Assembly (NCBI GenBank): GCA_004299555.1
Contig: SCQU01000003.1
Span: 1-64,000 of the forward strand
From: Rhodanobacteraceae bacterium
Lineage (GTDB): Bacteria > Pseudomonadota > Gammaproteobacteria > Xanthomonadales > Rhodanobacteraceae
Length of the DNA stretch: 64,000 nucleotides
Direction: 5' to 3'
Shown here: piece after piece, positions 26,885-35,869 of the stretch
How positions within the stretch are numbered: the stretch's first letter is position 1
Layout of the letters: each line of letters opens with the position of its first letter
Notes under the pieces: generated by a model
Database searches by the model: none
Seen by the model: only the letters and a program-made list of their open reading frames with translations
What the model was told of the DNA's origin: nothing
Made by a program: the position numbers and the translations under genes

Positions 26885-28356
26885 GGCTGCTGCCTCTTGT
26901 TGCTGGAAGCAGCGGCAGAGATCGCCTTGGGAGCCGTATGGCGTTTTCCGTCGGCCATCGGCATTCCTTCCATCCCGGCGCTTGATGACGCAGGCGCGGG
27001 TGAGGCCGCCCCGGCGCTGGCAGGAGCCGTGGATGATCCGCCGCCCGGCATGGCCATGCCGGGCATGGCGGCAGCTTCCGGGGATTGTTCTGCGTGGGCC
27101 GAGGTATTGGTCGCAGCCGGAAGGCGACAACCGGCACGTCCGCCGCCCAGGCGCAACGCCGCGGCATCGACGTTGGCTTCCGAATCGATCATGAACTGGG
27201 CCGATGTGACCACCTGCTGGCCCGGGCGCAAGCCCTTCAGGATTTCCACCTGGTCACCCGAGGTCGTGCCGGCCTGGACCGGGCAGACATCGAAGCGTCC
27301 TTGTCCCAGCGCCACGATCACGCGCTGGCCGTGTCCGGTGCGGATCAAAGCCTGATTGGGAATGTAGACCGCACTCGTTTGCGGCGCGGCCGCGATGCGC
27401 ACATGCGCAAACATGTTTGGTTGCAACCGCCGGCCTGGATTGTCGAAACGCAACCGCAGCTTTACCGTACGCGTCGCGGCGCTGAGATCGGGGTAGACGT
27501 AGTCGACGGTGCCTGTCCAGTGTTGTCCCGGAAAGGCGTCGAAGGCGGCAACCGCCTGTTGCCCCTTGTGCACCAGTGCCGCCTGGCCCTCGTCGACTTC
27601 GACCAGCACCCAGACGGTGCTGAGGTCCGCAATCTTCATGACTGGCGTCGCGAGCGTCACATAGGCGCCTTCGCGTACGTTCAGGCCCGTCACCACGCCC
27701 GCACGCCCGGCGTAGCGCGCGACACGATCGCTGACTTTGCGTGTACGTGTCAGCGCTTGGACCTGCCCCGCCGTGAACCCCAGCGCCTGCATGCGCTGCC
27801 GCGAGGCATCGATCAGCGAGCGGCTGCCGCTGCCGAGCGCGGTCAGGTATTCGCGCTCGGCGGTGGCGAGCTTGGGCGAGAAGAGTTCGTACAGGAGTTG
27901 CCCCCGCTGCACCGTGGCGCCGACATTGTTGACCGCGAGTTGCTCGATCCAGCCATCCGCACGCGTGTTGATACTGGTGAGGGTGTCCTCGTCGTAGCCC
28001 ACGTAGCCCACCGCTTCGATGCGGTTGGATAGCGACCCTTGGCGTACTTCACTCGTACGCACGCCGAGGTTGTTGACGACATCCGGGTCGATCTTGACAT
28101 CGGCGTTGCCGTTGCTGCCGCCGGCGTAGACCGGTACCAGCGGCATGCCCATTGGCGAGGTGCCGGGCTTGTCGCTGTGGTAGCTTGGGTTCATCGGTGC
28201 CTGCCAGTACAGCACCTTGCGTTTCGTGGCCGCTGCGGCGGCAGCCGGTGCCGCGTGTCCAGCCGCCGGCGTACCGCGTTTGCCAAGGAAATATTCGGCA
28301 ACCAGCGCCAGCAGCACGGTAATGAGCGCGATCAGGATCACACGTGGCTTGTTCAT
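26881..28356 (-). CDS. cusB: Efflux RND periplasmic adaptor CusB
   Basis: A 491-residue membrane-fusion protein. An N-terminal membrane anchor (RVILIALITVLLALVAEYFL) is followed by a short metal-binding motif (YWQAPMNPSYHSDKPGTSPM, continuing GMPLVPVY), a helical hairpin and barrel domains typical of CusB. The C-terminus carries extra Met/Gly-rich sequence (MPGMAMPGGG). It bridges CusA and CusC and is thought to hand metal to the pump. GGAGG precedes the ATG. It overlaps both neighbours by four bases. Confidence 0.92.
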   Translation of the reverse strand: MNKPRVILIALITVLLALVAEYFLGKRGTPAAGHAAPAAAAAATKRKVLYWQAPMNPSYHSDKPGTSPMGMPLVPVYAGGSNGNADVKIDPDVVNNLGVRTSEVRQGSLSNRIEAVGYVGYDEDTLTSINTRADGWIEQLAVNNVGATVQRGQLLYELFSPKLATAEREYLTALGSGSRSLIDASRQRMQALGFTAGQVQALTRTRKVSDRVARYAGRAGVVTGLNVREGAYVTLATPVMKIADLSTVWVLVEVDEGQAALVHKGQQAVAAFDAFPGQHWTGTVDYVYPDLSAATRTVKLRLRFDNPGRRLQPNMFAHVRIAAAPQTSAVYIPNQALIRTGHGQRVIVALGQGRFDVCPVQAGTTSGDQVEILKGLRPGQQVVTSAQFMIDSEANVDAAALRLGGGRAGCRLPAATNTSAHAEQSPEAAAMPGMAMPGGGSSTAPASAGAASPAPASSSAGMEGMPMADGKRHTAPKAISAAASSNKRQQP

Positions 28357-29765
28357 GGGTTTGCCTCCGCTTGCGTTGCAGATACCGGCGTTGGCCACAG
28401 CGAGCCGCCGGTCTGGTAATTGAGGGAAGCCAGTTGGGTATAGAAATCCGCCCGGGCGCGTGCGAGTTCGAGCCGTGCCTGCAGGTCCTCCTGCTCGGCG
28501 GTGATCAATTTCAGGAAATCCCCGTTGCCGCCGCTGTAGTCGGCCTCGGCCGCTTGCAGGTTGAGTTTCGCCAACGGCAGCAACTTCCCGCGATAGAGGC
28601 GGATGGTCGCCACCGCTTGGGTCGCGGTCGCGTAGGACTGGTCGATATCACTCAGGAGCTGGCTGCGGGCATCGGCCCGCTTGGCCTCGCTCTCCCGCAA
28701 TCGCGCATCGGCTGCGCCCACCTCGCCACGATGGTTGCCACCAAAGGGAATGCTGAAAGCCACCCCCACCGTCAGGCGCTTGGCCGGCATGTCCATGATG
28801 CTGTTGTAACCGGCTACCACGTTGATTTTCGGGTAATAGCCCTTGTGTGCAAGCTCAACTCCGCTCCGACTGGCACTGACCCGCGCATCAAGACTCTTCA
28901 GCGCAGGATGTCGCGCCAGTGCGATCTTCTGCAGCGCCGCTTCGGCTGGCAGGGGAACCTCAGCGGGAAGATCAGCTGGCGGTAGTACGTCGGTTGCGGG
29001 CGGAAGGTTTTGCAGCGCATCGATCTTTGCCTGTACGGTACGTTGCAGCCGCCCAAGCTCGAGCGCCTGGTTGCTCAATCGCACCAGTTCAACGTCCGCC
29101 TGCAGCACATCCTGTTGTGGTGATTGACCCGAGGCATAGGCAGCTTCCGCCACTTTGCGCAGGCGGGCCACCAGGGCCTGGTTCTGCGCGTTGATGGCGA
29201 GGGCGCGATGCACGTAGTACCACTGTGCGTAATCGGCACGTGCGTTCGCCGCAAGTCGCAGGCGCAGATCGGCCACTTGTTCGTCCGCTGACTGCGCCGT
29301 TGCCGTGGCGACTTTACGACGCAGATAAAGGGTGCCCGGCCAGGGGAATGCCTGGCTGACTTGCAGGTTCTGATTGGGCACCGAGTAGGAGCCAGCCGTT
29401 TCCGGAGCTATCGCATAACTCACCGTGGGGTCGTCAAGCGCGTCTGCCGACTGGATTTTTGCTTGCGCACCGGCCGCCGCCGCCCGCATCGCCGCGATGC
29501 CCTGGTTACGTTGCCAGACACTACGCACCAGTTGGCTGGGCAAAAGCACCCTGCCAGTCCCGACTACGGTGACTTGCGCCGGGGGTAAAGCCGGCATGCC
29601 GTCTAGTGGATGGGCACCTGTCCTGGCGCTGGTGTGCGGGGTCGTTGGTAGGGCGAGCCCCGAACGTGGTGGGCCAGCCTGCAATGCCGCCCACGGCGAT
29701 GCCGACAATGCACACAGGAGAAAAGGCAGCACGCGACGGCGCTGCAAAGCATTCTTGAAATTCAT
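28353..29765 (-). CDS. cusC: Outer-membrane efflux protein CusC/TolC-type
   Basis: A 470-residue TolC-family protein with signal region (RRVLPFLLCALSASPWAALQ) and two long alpha-helical repeats (for example LRLRLAANARADYAQWYYVH and RADARSQLLSDIDQSYATAT) that build the periplasmic tunnel. It is the exit duct of the Cus complex. No lipobox cysteine is obvious, unlike some CusC proteins. It is the first gene of the operon and overlaps cusB by four bases (ATGA). Confidence 0.88.
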   Translation of the reverse strand: MNFKNALQRRRVLPFLLCALSASPWAALQAGPPRSGLALPTTPHTSARTGAHPLDGMPALPPAQVTVVGTGRVLLPSQLVRSVWQRNQGIAAMRAAAAGAQAKIQSADALDDPTVSYAIAPETAGSYSVPNQNLQVSQAFPWPGTLYLRRKVATATAQSADEQVADLRLRLAANARADYAQWYYVHRALAINAQNQALVARLRKVAEAAYASGQSPQQDVLQADVELVRLSNQALELGRLQRTVQAKIDALQNLPPATDVLPPADLPAEVPLPAEAALQKIALARHPALKSLDARVSASRSGVELAHKGYYPKINVVAGYNSIMDMPAKRLTVGVAFSIPFGGNHRGEVGAADARLRESEAKRADARSQLLSDIDQSYATATQAVATIRLYRGKLLPLAKLNLQAAEADYSGGNGDFLKLITAEQEDLQARLELARARADFYTQLASLNYQTGGSLWPTPVSATQAEANP

Positions 29766-29835
29766 GGGAATATCCGTTCGCAACCAATCACTCGCGGCCA
29801 CCTGCGTAGCCGACCTTGGATGGCAAAACGGATAT

Positions 29836-30234
29836 CTAGATCAACAGCACCCGGAAGCGCAGCGCAGGCGGAATGCCGGCTAGTCGCCGCGCGGCAGCGT
29901 GCTCATAGGTCGCCTGCGCGGCCGGCAGCGTCACCAGTACCACCGGTGCCGGCAGCAATGCGGGCGTCGACAACGGCGGTACCGTGGGTGCGTGTGCGTC
30001 TTGCGGTGCCAGCACTTGGTGTGCGCAGTGCGCCGGACACAGCGCCGGATTCTGCGTGCCATGCGTCATCAGCATGCCGTCGCAATGGGCCGTCATGCCC
30101 ACGTTGGTGACCGGCATGTCGACGGTCGAACAGGCGTACGCAGCGAAGGCAACTTGCTGGAACAGCAACGACAGCACCGCCAGCAGTACAAGCCGCAAGC
30201 GGATACGTCGGTTTCGGAACATGCGTCGCTTCAT
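29836..30234 (-). CDS. Small Cys/His/Met-containing exported protein before the cus operon
   Basis: A protein of about 132 residues with a basic N-terminus, a hydrophobic signal (LVLLAVLSLLFQQVAFA) and a metal-ligand-rich middle (ACSTVDMPVTNVGMTAHCDG, PALCPAHCAHQV). It lies 70 nt upstream of cusC on the same strand, so it probably belongs to the operon. Such proteins are common at copper loci of xanthomonads, but I cannot give a family name. It may bind periplasmic copper or act in induction, like the CopL-type protein at 4770-5156. Confidence 0.65.
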   Translation of the reverse strand: MKRRMFRNRRIRLRLVLLAVLSLLFQQVAFAAYACSTVDMPVTNVGMTAHCDGMLMTHGTQNPALCPAHCAHQVLAPQDAHAPTVPPLSTPALLPAPVVLVTLPAAQATYEHAAARRLAGIPPALRFRVLLI

Positions 30235-30780
30235 GGCCGGCAAAGTATAGCAAGGTAGGGCTTATAAGCCCTGCAAAGTGCCGCTGACTCCTGTACGGCA
30301 CGCATCCTGTCGCGTTCGGCCGGCATCAACGGCGTCTACATCGGCGGCGCGCCATCTCACATCAAGGTTTTGACCGCAGATTCAACCCAGCCACGCACCA
30401 GCGACTTTCAGCCTACTGAAAATATTGGGTTTGTCGTGATCGATCTTCCCGAAAGCCGACGCCCGCGAAGGACTGCAACGGGTCGCTATGAAAAGCTTTT
30501 CATAGCGACCCGTTGCAGTCGTTGGCGAACGGCAGCTTTAGGGCTGGCCGGGCCGGCGTGAAGCTGAATCTGGCGTTTCTCTGACCCGCGTCCGTTGTCC
30601 GCCTGATCATGAGCCTTCGGACCGACCAAGGTGGACCATCTCGACCGCGTTACTTTACCGACGCGAGGTGGTGGCTACTCTCTACCGGGTTTACACCAAT
30701 TTAGAGGCTCAATCCGCGGCGCATCAACGCCGTTATGATCCACGCCCGGGTTACGACGCTGTCAACAATGGGGAGTTGAA
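30235..30780. other. Intergenic region holding a perfect palindrome
   Basis: About 545 nt upstream of the cus operon and before a small gene at 30781. No gene is recognised. The palindrome at 30471-30520 is the only clear structure. Confidence 0.5.
30471..30520. repeat. Perfect 50-bp palindrome without spacer
   Basis: The 25 bases from 30471 (GACTGCAACGGGTCGC...) are exactly the reverse complement of those ending at 30520, with the centre at AAAAGCTTTT and no loop. The match stops abruptly on both sides. It could be a protein binding site, a hairpin in RNA, a recombination scar or an assembly artefact. Confidence 0.9.
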
Positions 30781-30984
30781 GTGGATTCGTACAGTTTTAG
30801 GATCGACCGCCGGCCGGCGCACATGGGTGGCGGCTGGCGGTTGCAGCTTTTGCAGAACGGCGTTGAGGTGGACAGCCGAGTGTTTCCAGCAACGACAGAC
30901 GACAAGCAAGGCGGCAAATCAGCGTATGTCGCTGCGTTGCGGGCGGCGCAAACGTGGGTCGCGGTCCATTCGCGTGAGCCGTGA
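30781..30984 (+). CDS. Small hypothetical protein
   Basis: A 67-residue protein starting at GTG with no signal peptide: HMGGGWRLQLLQNGVEVDSR followed by VFPATTDDKQGGKSAYVAAL and AAQTWV. The pattern of a Trp-containing strand, a GxEV turn and a C-terminal helix is found in small conserved hypothetical proteins of gammaproteobacteria, which is why I keep it. The ribosome-binding site is weak (GGGGAG about 9 nt upstream). Function unknown. Confidence 0.5.
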   Translation: MDSYSFRIDRRPAHMGGGWRLQLLQNGVEVDSRVFPATTDDKQGGKSAYVAALRAAQTWVAVHSREP

Positions 30985-31739
30985 CGCTGGGGTCAAGCCG
31001 CGCTTTCGCGCGCGGCCACGCGTGCGAACGATGCGGGGAGCGCACCGCGATACAGCGCGCCCATGCAGGCGCCAACAGCTGGCGGAACTTTGAATCACCA
31101 GTTCACGAGTCGTGCGGAAATTGGTTTTCATCGCACTCACCTATCGGTTGTAGCCGCCAACTGGGAAAGTCACCTACCGCGCGCGGCCGGCTGTGGTGGC
31201 GCGTAGTAGACGGCACACCAACGCAGCGTGTTCAATACGTCAGGCTCAACTGACTTCTTGTAGTTATGTCGTCGTGACGGTCGTTACCGTGCCCGACACC
31301 CACTGATCGGTGAGCGCTTAAGCGCAGGGTAAGCGGTCACATCGCGGCAAGCCGCCCGTGGCGGCTAAGCGGCTACTCGGCAGGGGCTGCGACCGGGTTG
31401 GCCAGCTTCGAGCTGCGGCACCACAATCATGGCTCACGCCGACAACCACTCACGCTGCGTTGCGTTACCCAAGCGCACGACGTCACCCTTGTTCCAGGAG
31501 TCCGCAACGCATCGTTGACCCTGACGGCCGGCACGTCCTTCACCAATACGGACGCCGTCCACAGAGGTAAACTGACTTGGCGGTGTGCCAAAGCAATGGG
31601 GTGCGCAAAAGTAGCTGGAAGCCGCGCGGGAGGTTGAAGCGAGTAGCGGCATCATAGAACATCGCGAAAGCGACAGCGTGCCGCAAACGACTCACGTGTG
31701 CCCAACCAGTGGCGCCATCAGGGTGAGGGGCGGGGGACA
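30985..31739. other. Intergenic region, possibly with gene debris
   Basis: About 750 nt with short frames only. One stretch (about 31488-31600, plus strand: LTLTAGTSFTNTDAVHRGKL then TWRCAKAMGC) resembles the C-terminus of a type IV pilin. No N-terminal pilin motif is present, so it is at best a remnant. Confidence 0.4.
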
Positions 31740-32588
31740 ATGGACAAGAAAATCGAGGTACTCACGTTGCCACGCGTTGCCGCAGGGCGTGCGCGTGGTG
31801 GGCGACCGACGCAACAGGATGATCTGGCTTGTTTGCACGATCCCGACAGTGGCACGCGGCTACTGGTTCTAGCCGACGGCATGGGTGGCGACGGTGCGGG
31901 TGAACTGGCGTCCGAAGGTGTCGTCCAAGTTGCTCGCCAGCTGTGGGCGCGGGGCCTGTGGCGCGAACAACCGGGCGCGCAGTTTCTCGAAACGCTCTGT
32001 CAGGAAGCGCATCTTGAATTGCGTCGTCGTGGCCGCAGCCTTGCGAGTGGCCAACCCCACTCGACGATCGTGGCGTTGCTGATGAAGGCCGATCTTGTGT
32101 GCTGGGCCCACGTAGGCGACAGTCGCCTGTATCGGTTTCAAGGGCGGCGGTGTCTGGACCGCACCGAGGATCACAGCGTGGCGCAGCTCAGGGTTCGTCG
32201 TGGCGAGCTGTCTGCCGATCAACTGGCCAGTGCATCCGACCAGCACAAGCTGCTGCGTGGGTTGGGAGGCTCGGAGCCCCCGCAGGTCGACCATGGGTTC
32301 GCCAGACTGCGTCCGGGGCAAGCTTTCGCTCTGTGCAGCGACGGTGTATGGGAGCGTTTGTCTACACGCGAACTCGCTGGGCTGGCGCGACGCCACGATC
32401 AACGGGGAGCATTGGTCGCAGCGTTGACGCAGGCAGTGGAGCGTGGTGGAGAAGCGGGTGATAACGTTGCACTGATCCTCGTCCGGATAACTTGGCAAGA
32501 GTGGTTATCACGGCGCAGCACCAAATTTCGGTCGACGATGTTCGGCCGCATTTCTGGCCGTCGTGGTGATATCGCGGCCGGAGGGTAA
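31740..32588 (+). CDS. PP2C-family serine/threonine phosphatase
   Basis: A 282-residue phosphatase with the PP2C metal-binding motifs VLADGMGGDGAG (about 41-52), HVGDSRLYRFQG, ALCSDGVWERL and GEAGDNVALILV. It would remove phosphate from Ser/Thr residues, and the nearby kinase and FHA protein are the obvious partners. A GGGGGA ribosome-binding site supports the ATG before DKKIEVLTLP. Six nt separate it from the next gene, so the two are likely co-transcribed. It is cytoplasmic, with no membrane segment. Confidence 0.92.
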   Translation: MDKKIEVLTLPRVAAGRARGGRPTQQDDLACLHDPDSGTRLLVLADGMGGDGAGELASEGVVQVARQLWARGLWREQPGAQFLETLCQEAHLELRRRGRSLASGQPHSTIVALLMKADLVCWAHVGDSRLYRFQGRRCLDRTEDHSVAQLRVRRGELSADQLASASDQHKLLRGLGGSEPPQVDHGFARLRPGQAFALCSDGVWERLSTRELAGLARRHDQRGALVAALTQAVERGGEAGDNVALILVRITWQEWLSRRSTKFRSTMFGRISGRRGDIAAGG

Positions 32589-32594
32589 GGTCGA

Positions 32595-33569
32595 GTGGAG
32601 CACCAGACACTTTGCGGTGGGTCAAGACAATGGCTTGCCTGCCACTCAGGACAACTGAGATCGGCGGTACTGGCTGTGGTGGTGCTGGCCGCGCTCGACG
32701 TCACCGGTTGCGCGCAGCTGAACAACCTCAAGGCGCGTCTCGGTGGGCAGCAGGGTGCCCCCCCGCCTGCGGCGACTCACACCTCCGCTGCGTACGGGCT
32801 GGCTGCGGTTCCCCCACTAAGCGTGATCGTCAACGACGAGCTTCAGCGTGGCCACTACGCCGAGGGCGAAAAGTCGCTGCGCCGGTTCGTGGCCGCGCAC
32901 CCCGGTGACCGGTCAGCGCAGTTCATGCTGCATCAGCTCACGGTCAACCCCGAGAAGATGCTCGGCCATGCCTCACGCCGCTATGTGGTGCAGGCCGGCG
33001 ACACTTTCAGCACCTTGGCTGCGCGCTATCTGGGCGACCCGAACCTGTTTTTGATTCTGGCCCGGTACAACGGTTCGACCAACCCTTCGCGGCTGAGCGT
33101 GGGTCAGGCCATCCGCTTGCCAACGGCCGCTCCTGGCATTTCGACGCCTGGGGACACTACCGTTTCCGGGCCAAACGGCACCGACCAGCGTGCGGTTGCG
33201 AATGTCCCATCGGAGGTCCCTTCGATGCCGGCGCCTGTCACTGAGGCAACGACCGCGAAGGCGGCGCGGTTGCAAGCAGAAAGCGTTGCCCTGGCCGATC
33301 AGGGGCACAAGGCACAGGCACTGGCGCGCCTCGACCAAGCGCTCGACATGGATCCACGTTTGCAACCAAGTGGTGCCAAGTCTGCGTCGCTACGCCAGGA
33401 ACTGCTGGCCAACTACCACCAGCGCGCGATCATCCTTTATCGCGATCAGCACCTGGATCAAGCGATCGCGCTGTGGAATCATGTGTTGGCCATCGACCCA
33501 GGCTACGAGCCGGCTGTGATTTATCGGGCCCGTGCGCTCGAGATCAAGCAGCGCCTCAAGCAATTCTGA
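32595..33569 (+). CDS. LysM and TPR-containing lipoprotein
   Basis: A 324-residue protein with a lipobox-like signal (LAALDVTGCAQLNN; Cys near residue 39), a tetratricopeptide-like segment, a LysM domain (RRYVVQAGDTFSTLAARYLG, then QAIRLP; about residues 127-175) and C-terminal TPR helices (ALARLDQALDMDPRLQ, LDQAIALWNHVLAIDPGYEP). LysM binds peptidoglycan, so it is probably an envelope scaffold. The GTG start follows GGAGGGTAAGG. It may link the phosphatase/kinase system to the cell wall; this is inferred from gene order. Confidence 0.82.
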   Translation: MEHQTLCGGSRQWLACHSGQLRSAVLAVVVLAALDVTGCAQLNNLKARLGGQQGAPPPAATHTSAAYGLAAVPPLSVIVNDELQRGHYAEGEKSLRRFVAAHPGDRSAQFMLHQLTVNPEKMLGHASRRYVVQAGDTFSTLAARYLGDPNLFLILARYNGSTNPSRLSVGQAIRLPTAAPGISTPGDTTVSGPNGTDQRAVANVPSEVPSMPAPVTEATTAKAARLQAESVALADQGHKAQALARLDQALDMDPRLQPSGAKSASLRQELLANYHQRAIILYRDQHLDQAIALWNHVLAIDPGYEPAVIYRARALEIKQRLKQF

Positions 33570-33624
33570 TGGTGTGCTGATTACGTTTCTGCGAGCGACC
33601 GGTCGGACCCTGGAGCCGGTTGCA

Positions 33625-35343
33625 TCAGTCCGGCGGTCGCGTTATGTCGCTCTCAGCTGCCCCTGGCCCAGGCATGATCTGCGTGGGTTGTGTAACCGCG
33701 ACCGTGGCCGTTCTGGCAGGGTCGTCCTGGGGCTGGTGTTGACGCGTTTGCAATGCGTCGTTCATGAGGTTGAAGACCGCGAACAGGTGCCCCAGCTCAT
33801 CCCGGCGAACCAGACGGATGCGATGGCGAAAGTCGCCCCGCGCGACCCGCAACATGGCCCTGCCCAGAAGATCCATCAGGGTCAGTAATCGCCGGGACAG
33901 CCAGTAAGCCGCGCCGACCACGACGGCGAGTGTCACCATCAAGACGCTGGCGATGACCCAAAGTAGCGTTCGCTGGGCCGCGCGGAGTGGTCGGTCGCTG
34001 ATACCGAGATGCAAGTCGCCCACCGCTGCTGACTGGTAGTGGATGGGTACGTCGAACACGAGCATCCCGCCCGGGTCCGTGCCGCCGGCGGTATGAATGC
34101 GGTAGCTTTCGATACCGTCCGAGCGCGACAGGTGCTTTTGCCCCGTCAAGGTCGGAAGCTTGCCGCCAACCTGATTCCGTTGCGTACTGGCGATGACGTT
34201 GCCGTAACGATCAGCAATTGCCAAGTAGTCGATCTGCTGGTTGCGTGCAATGTCATCGACCAAAGCGCGCGTGGCGGCATGATCGCCCAGCAGCAGATTC
34301 TCAGCCGATTCGCTCGCGACCATGCGTCCGAGCGAGCCACCAAAATCCAGCGCCAGCCCGGTGATGGCGACGTTTTGCTTGGCATAGATCGCGGTCAGGC
34401 CCAGCAGCAAGGTGAGGCTCAGGAGCACCCCGAGGATACCGGCCCACCGGAGCCGCAGCGAGATAATACGGGTCGCCAACGGCTGCTCGTGGAGGCGCGC
34501 GTATTCCCGGCGAGCCAACTGCAGATCATCGACCACCTCGGAGCCGTGTTGATAGCGTTCCTTGGCTGACGGTGCCAACAGGGTGTGCACGATGTCGACC
34601 AGGAGCATGGGCGTGGATGGATCGCGTGGGTGGGTCGCGGGCCACGGCAGTCGTTGTCGTTCCCTGAGCATCTGTCGTGCGTCGCTGGCCTCGCGCCACG
34701 GCAGCTTGCCCGTGATCAGCCAGTACAACATCACGCCGAGTGAAAACAGGTCGCTGCGCCCGTCCGTGGGCTCGCCGCGCAGGTGTTCCGGCGCCATGTA
34801 GGCCGGGGTGCCCCCAATCTCGTTCCGCGGGGCGTTGGTATCTCCCGCTACATCGCGCCGCTCAGCGATGCCAAAGTCGTTGACCTTCGCGTGCTGCCAG
34901 CCATCGACCAGCATGATGTTCTCTGGCTTGATGTCGTGGTGGACGATGCCGTGCGCATGCGCATAGTCGAGTGCGGCGGCGATCTGGCCAGCCAAATCCA
35001 TGACCACTGCCAGCGGCGGGAACCCTTCACTGGCTACCCGGCTGGTCAACGTCTCGCCTGGGAGCCGCTCCATAGCGATATACGGATTGCCACCATCAGT
35101 CTCGCCGACATCGAAGATGGTGACGATATTGGGATGTGACAGACGGCCAACCGCGCGCGCTTCGACCAGAAACCGCCGGCGATACCCAGGATCGGTGGCG
35201 ACGTCCTGATGCAGACATTTGATGGCGACCTCGCGCTCGATGTCCGGGTCGAAACCGGCGTAGACAACCGCCATCGCGCCTTCGCCGATCACCCCATCGA
35301 TACGGTAGCGGCCGATCTTGCGTGGGATCGCACGCTCCGTCAT
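33625..35343 (-). CDS. Membrane Ser/Thr protein kinase with extracytoplasmic sensor and C-terminal HAMP
   Basis: A 572-residue kinase. The N-terminal catalytic domain has GEGAMAVVYAGFD, VAIKCLH, the loop VHHDIKPENIMLVDG (HHD in place of HRD), DFGIAE and YMAPEHL. A helix (about 300-325, WAGILGVLLSLTLLLGLTAI) leads to an extracytoplasmic sensor-like region. A second helix (about 460-485, LLWVIASVLMVTLAVVVGAA) leads to a HAMP domain (LGRAMLRVARGDFRHRI). Most such kinases carry PASTA repeats or nothing outside; a C-terminal HAMP is unusual. The FHA gene lies upstream by 10 nt. The ATG at MTERAIPRKIGRYRI was chosen as the kinase start. Confidence 0.9.
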   Translation of the reverse strand: MTERAIPRKIGRYRIDGVIGEGAMAVVYAGFDPDIEREVAIKCLHQDVATDPGYRRRFLVEARAVGRLSHPNIVTIFDVGETDGGNPYIAMERLPGETLTSRVASEGFPPLAVVMDLAGQIAAALDYAHAHGIVHHDIKPENIMLVDGWQHAKVNDFGIAERRDVAGDTNAPRNEIGGTPAYMAPEHLRGEPTDGRSDLFSLGVMLYWLITGKLPWREASDARQMLRERQRLPWPATHPRDPSTPMLLVDIVHTLLAPSAKERYQHGSEVVDDLQLARREYARLHEQPLATRIISLRLRWAGILGVLLSLTLLLGLTAIYAKQNVAITGLALDFGGSLGRMVASESAENLLLGDHAATRALVDDIARNQQIDYLAIADRYGNVIASTQRNQVGGKLPTLTGQKHLSRSDGIESYRIHTAGGTDPGGMLVFDVPIHYQSAAVGDLHLGISDRPLRAAQRTLLWVIASVLMVTLAVVVGAAYWLSRRLLTLMDLLGRAMLRVARGDFRHRIRLVRRDELGHLFAVFNLMNDALQTRQHQPQDDPARTATVAVTQPTQIMPGPGAAESDITRPPD

Positions 35344-35353
35344 GGCGCGGATG

Positions 35354-35869
35354 TCAGATAAGCCACCACGCCAAGACAGCCAGCCCAATGAGGATCAACG
35401 CTCCGGCAAGGATCCAGCGCGGGCGTGTGGGGTTGACCGCGTCGAGCTCGCGCGTCAGAAACACGAACTCGATTTGGCCCAGCTGGATGCGGTCATTGTG
35501 CTTCAATATCGCTTCGTGGATGCGCTTGCCGTTCACGAACGTGCCATTGGTGGACAACGTGTTCATGATGGCGTATTGACCGTGTTGACCAATGATCCAG
35601 GCATGGGAAGCCGAGATGCTTGGATCTCCGACGACGATGTCGTTGTCTGCGCTTCTGCCGACCGTCTGCCGCCCAGCGTGCAGTTTGAAACGCAGCCCCA
35701 CACTGGTGCATGCGAGTACCGGCTCATGCACGCTAGCCCGGTCGTCCGGTGTCGGTGCGGTTTCACCTGCGTAGTGCCGCAATTCATCAGCGGAAAACAA
35801 CTGGGTCCCCTGGGGACCGGACGCGTGGCCCTCAATGGGTTGTGGCGGTACTTGATCACGACTCGACAT
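35354..35869 (-). CDS. FHA-domain protein with C-terminal membrane anchor
   Basis: A 171-residue protein. A Pro-rich N-terminal linker is followed by an FHA domain (HAGRQTVGRSADNDIVVGDP, then ISASHAWI and NTLSTNGTFVNGKRI; about 65-140), which binds phosphothreonine. It ends in one hydrophobic helix (WILAGALILIGLAVLAWWLI) with no residues after it, so it is tail-anchored with the FHA domain in the cytoplasm. It is co-directional with the kinase, 10 nt upstream, and is the likely phosphopeptide reader for it. Confidence 0.92.
   Translation of the reverse strand: MSSRDQVPPQPIEGHASGPQGTQLFSADELRHYAGETAPTPDDRASVHEPVLACTSVGLRFKLHAGRQTVGRSADNDIVVGDPSISASHAWIIGQHGQYAIMNTLSTNGTFVNGKRIHEAILKHNDRIQLGQIEFVFLTRELDAVNPTRPRWILAGALILIGLAVLAWWLI

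Noticed and set aside
24935-27355. An 806-codon plus-strand frame opposite cusA/cusB
   Set aside because: Antisense shadow of two well-recognised genes; no start signal or domain.
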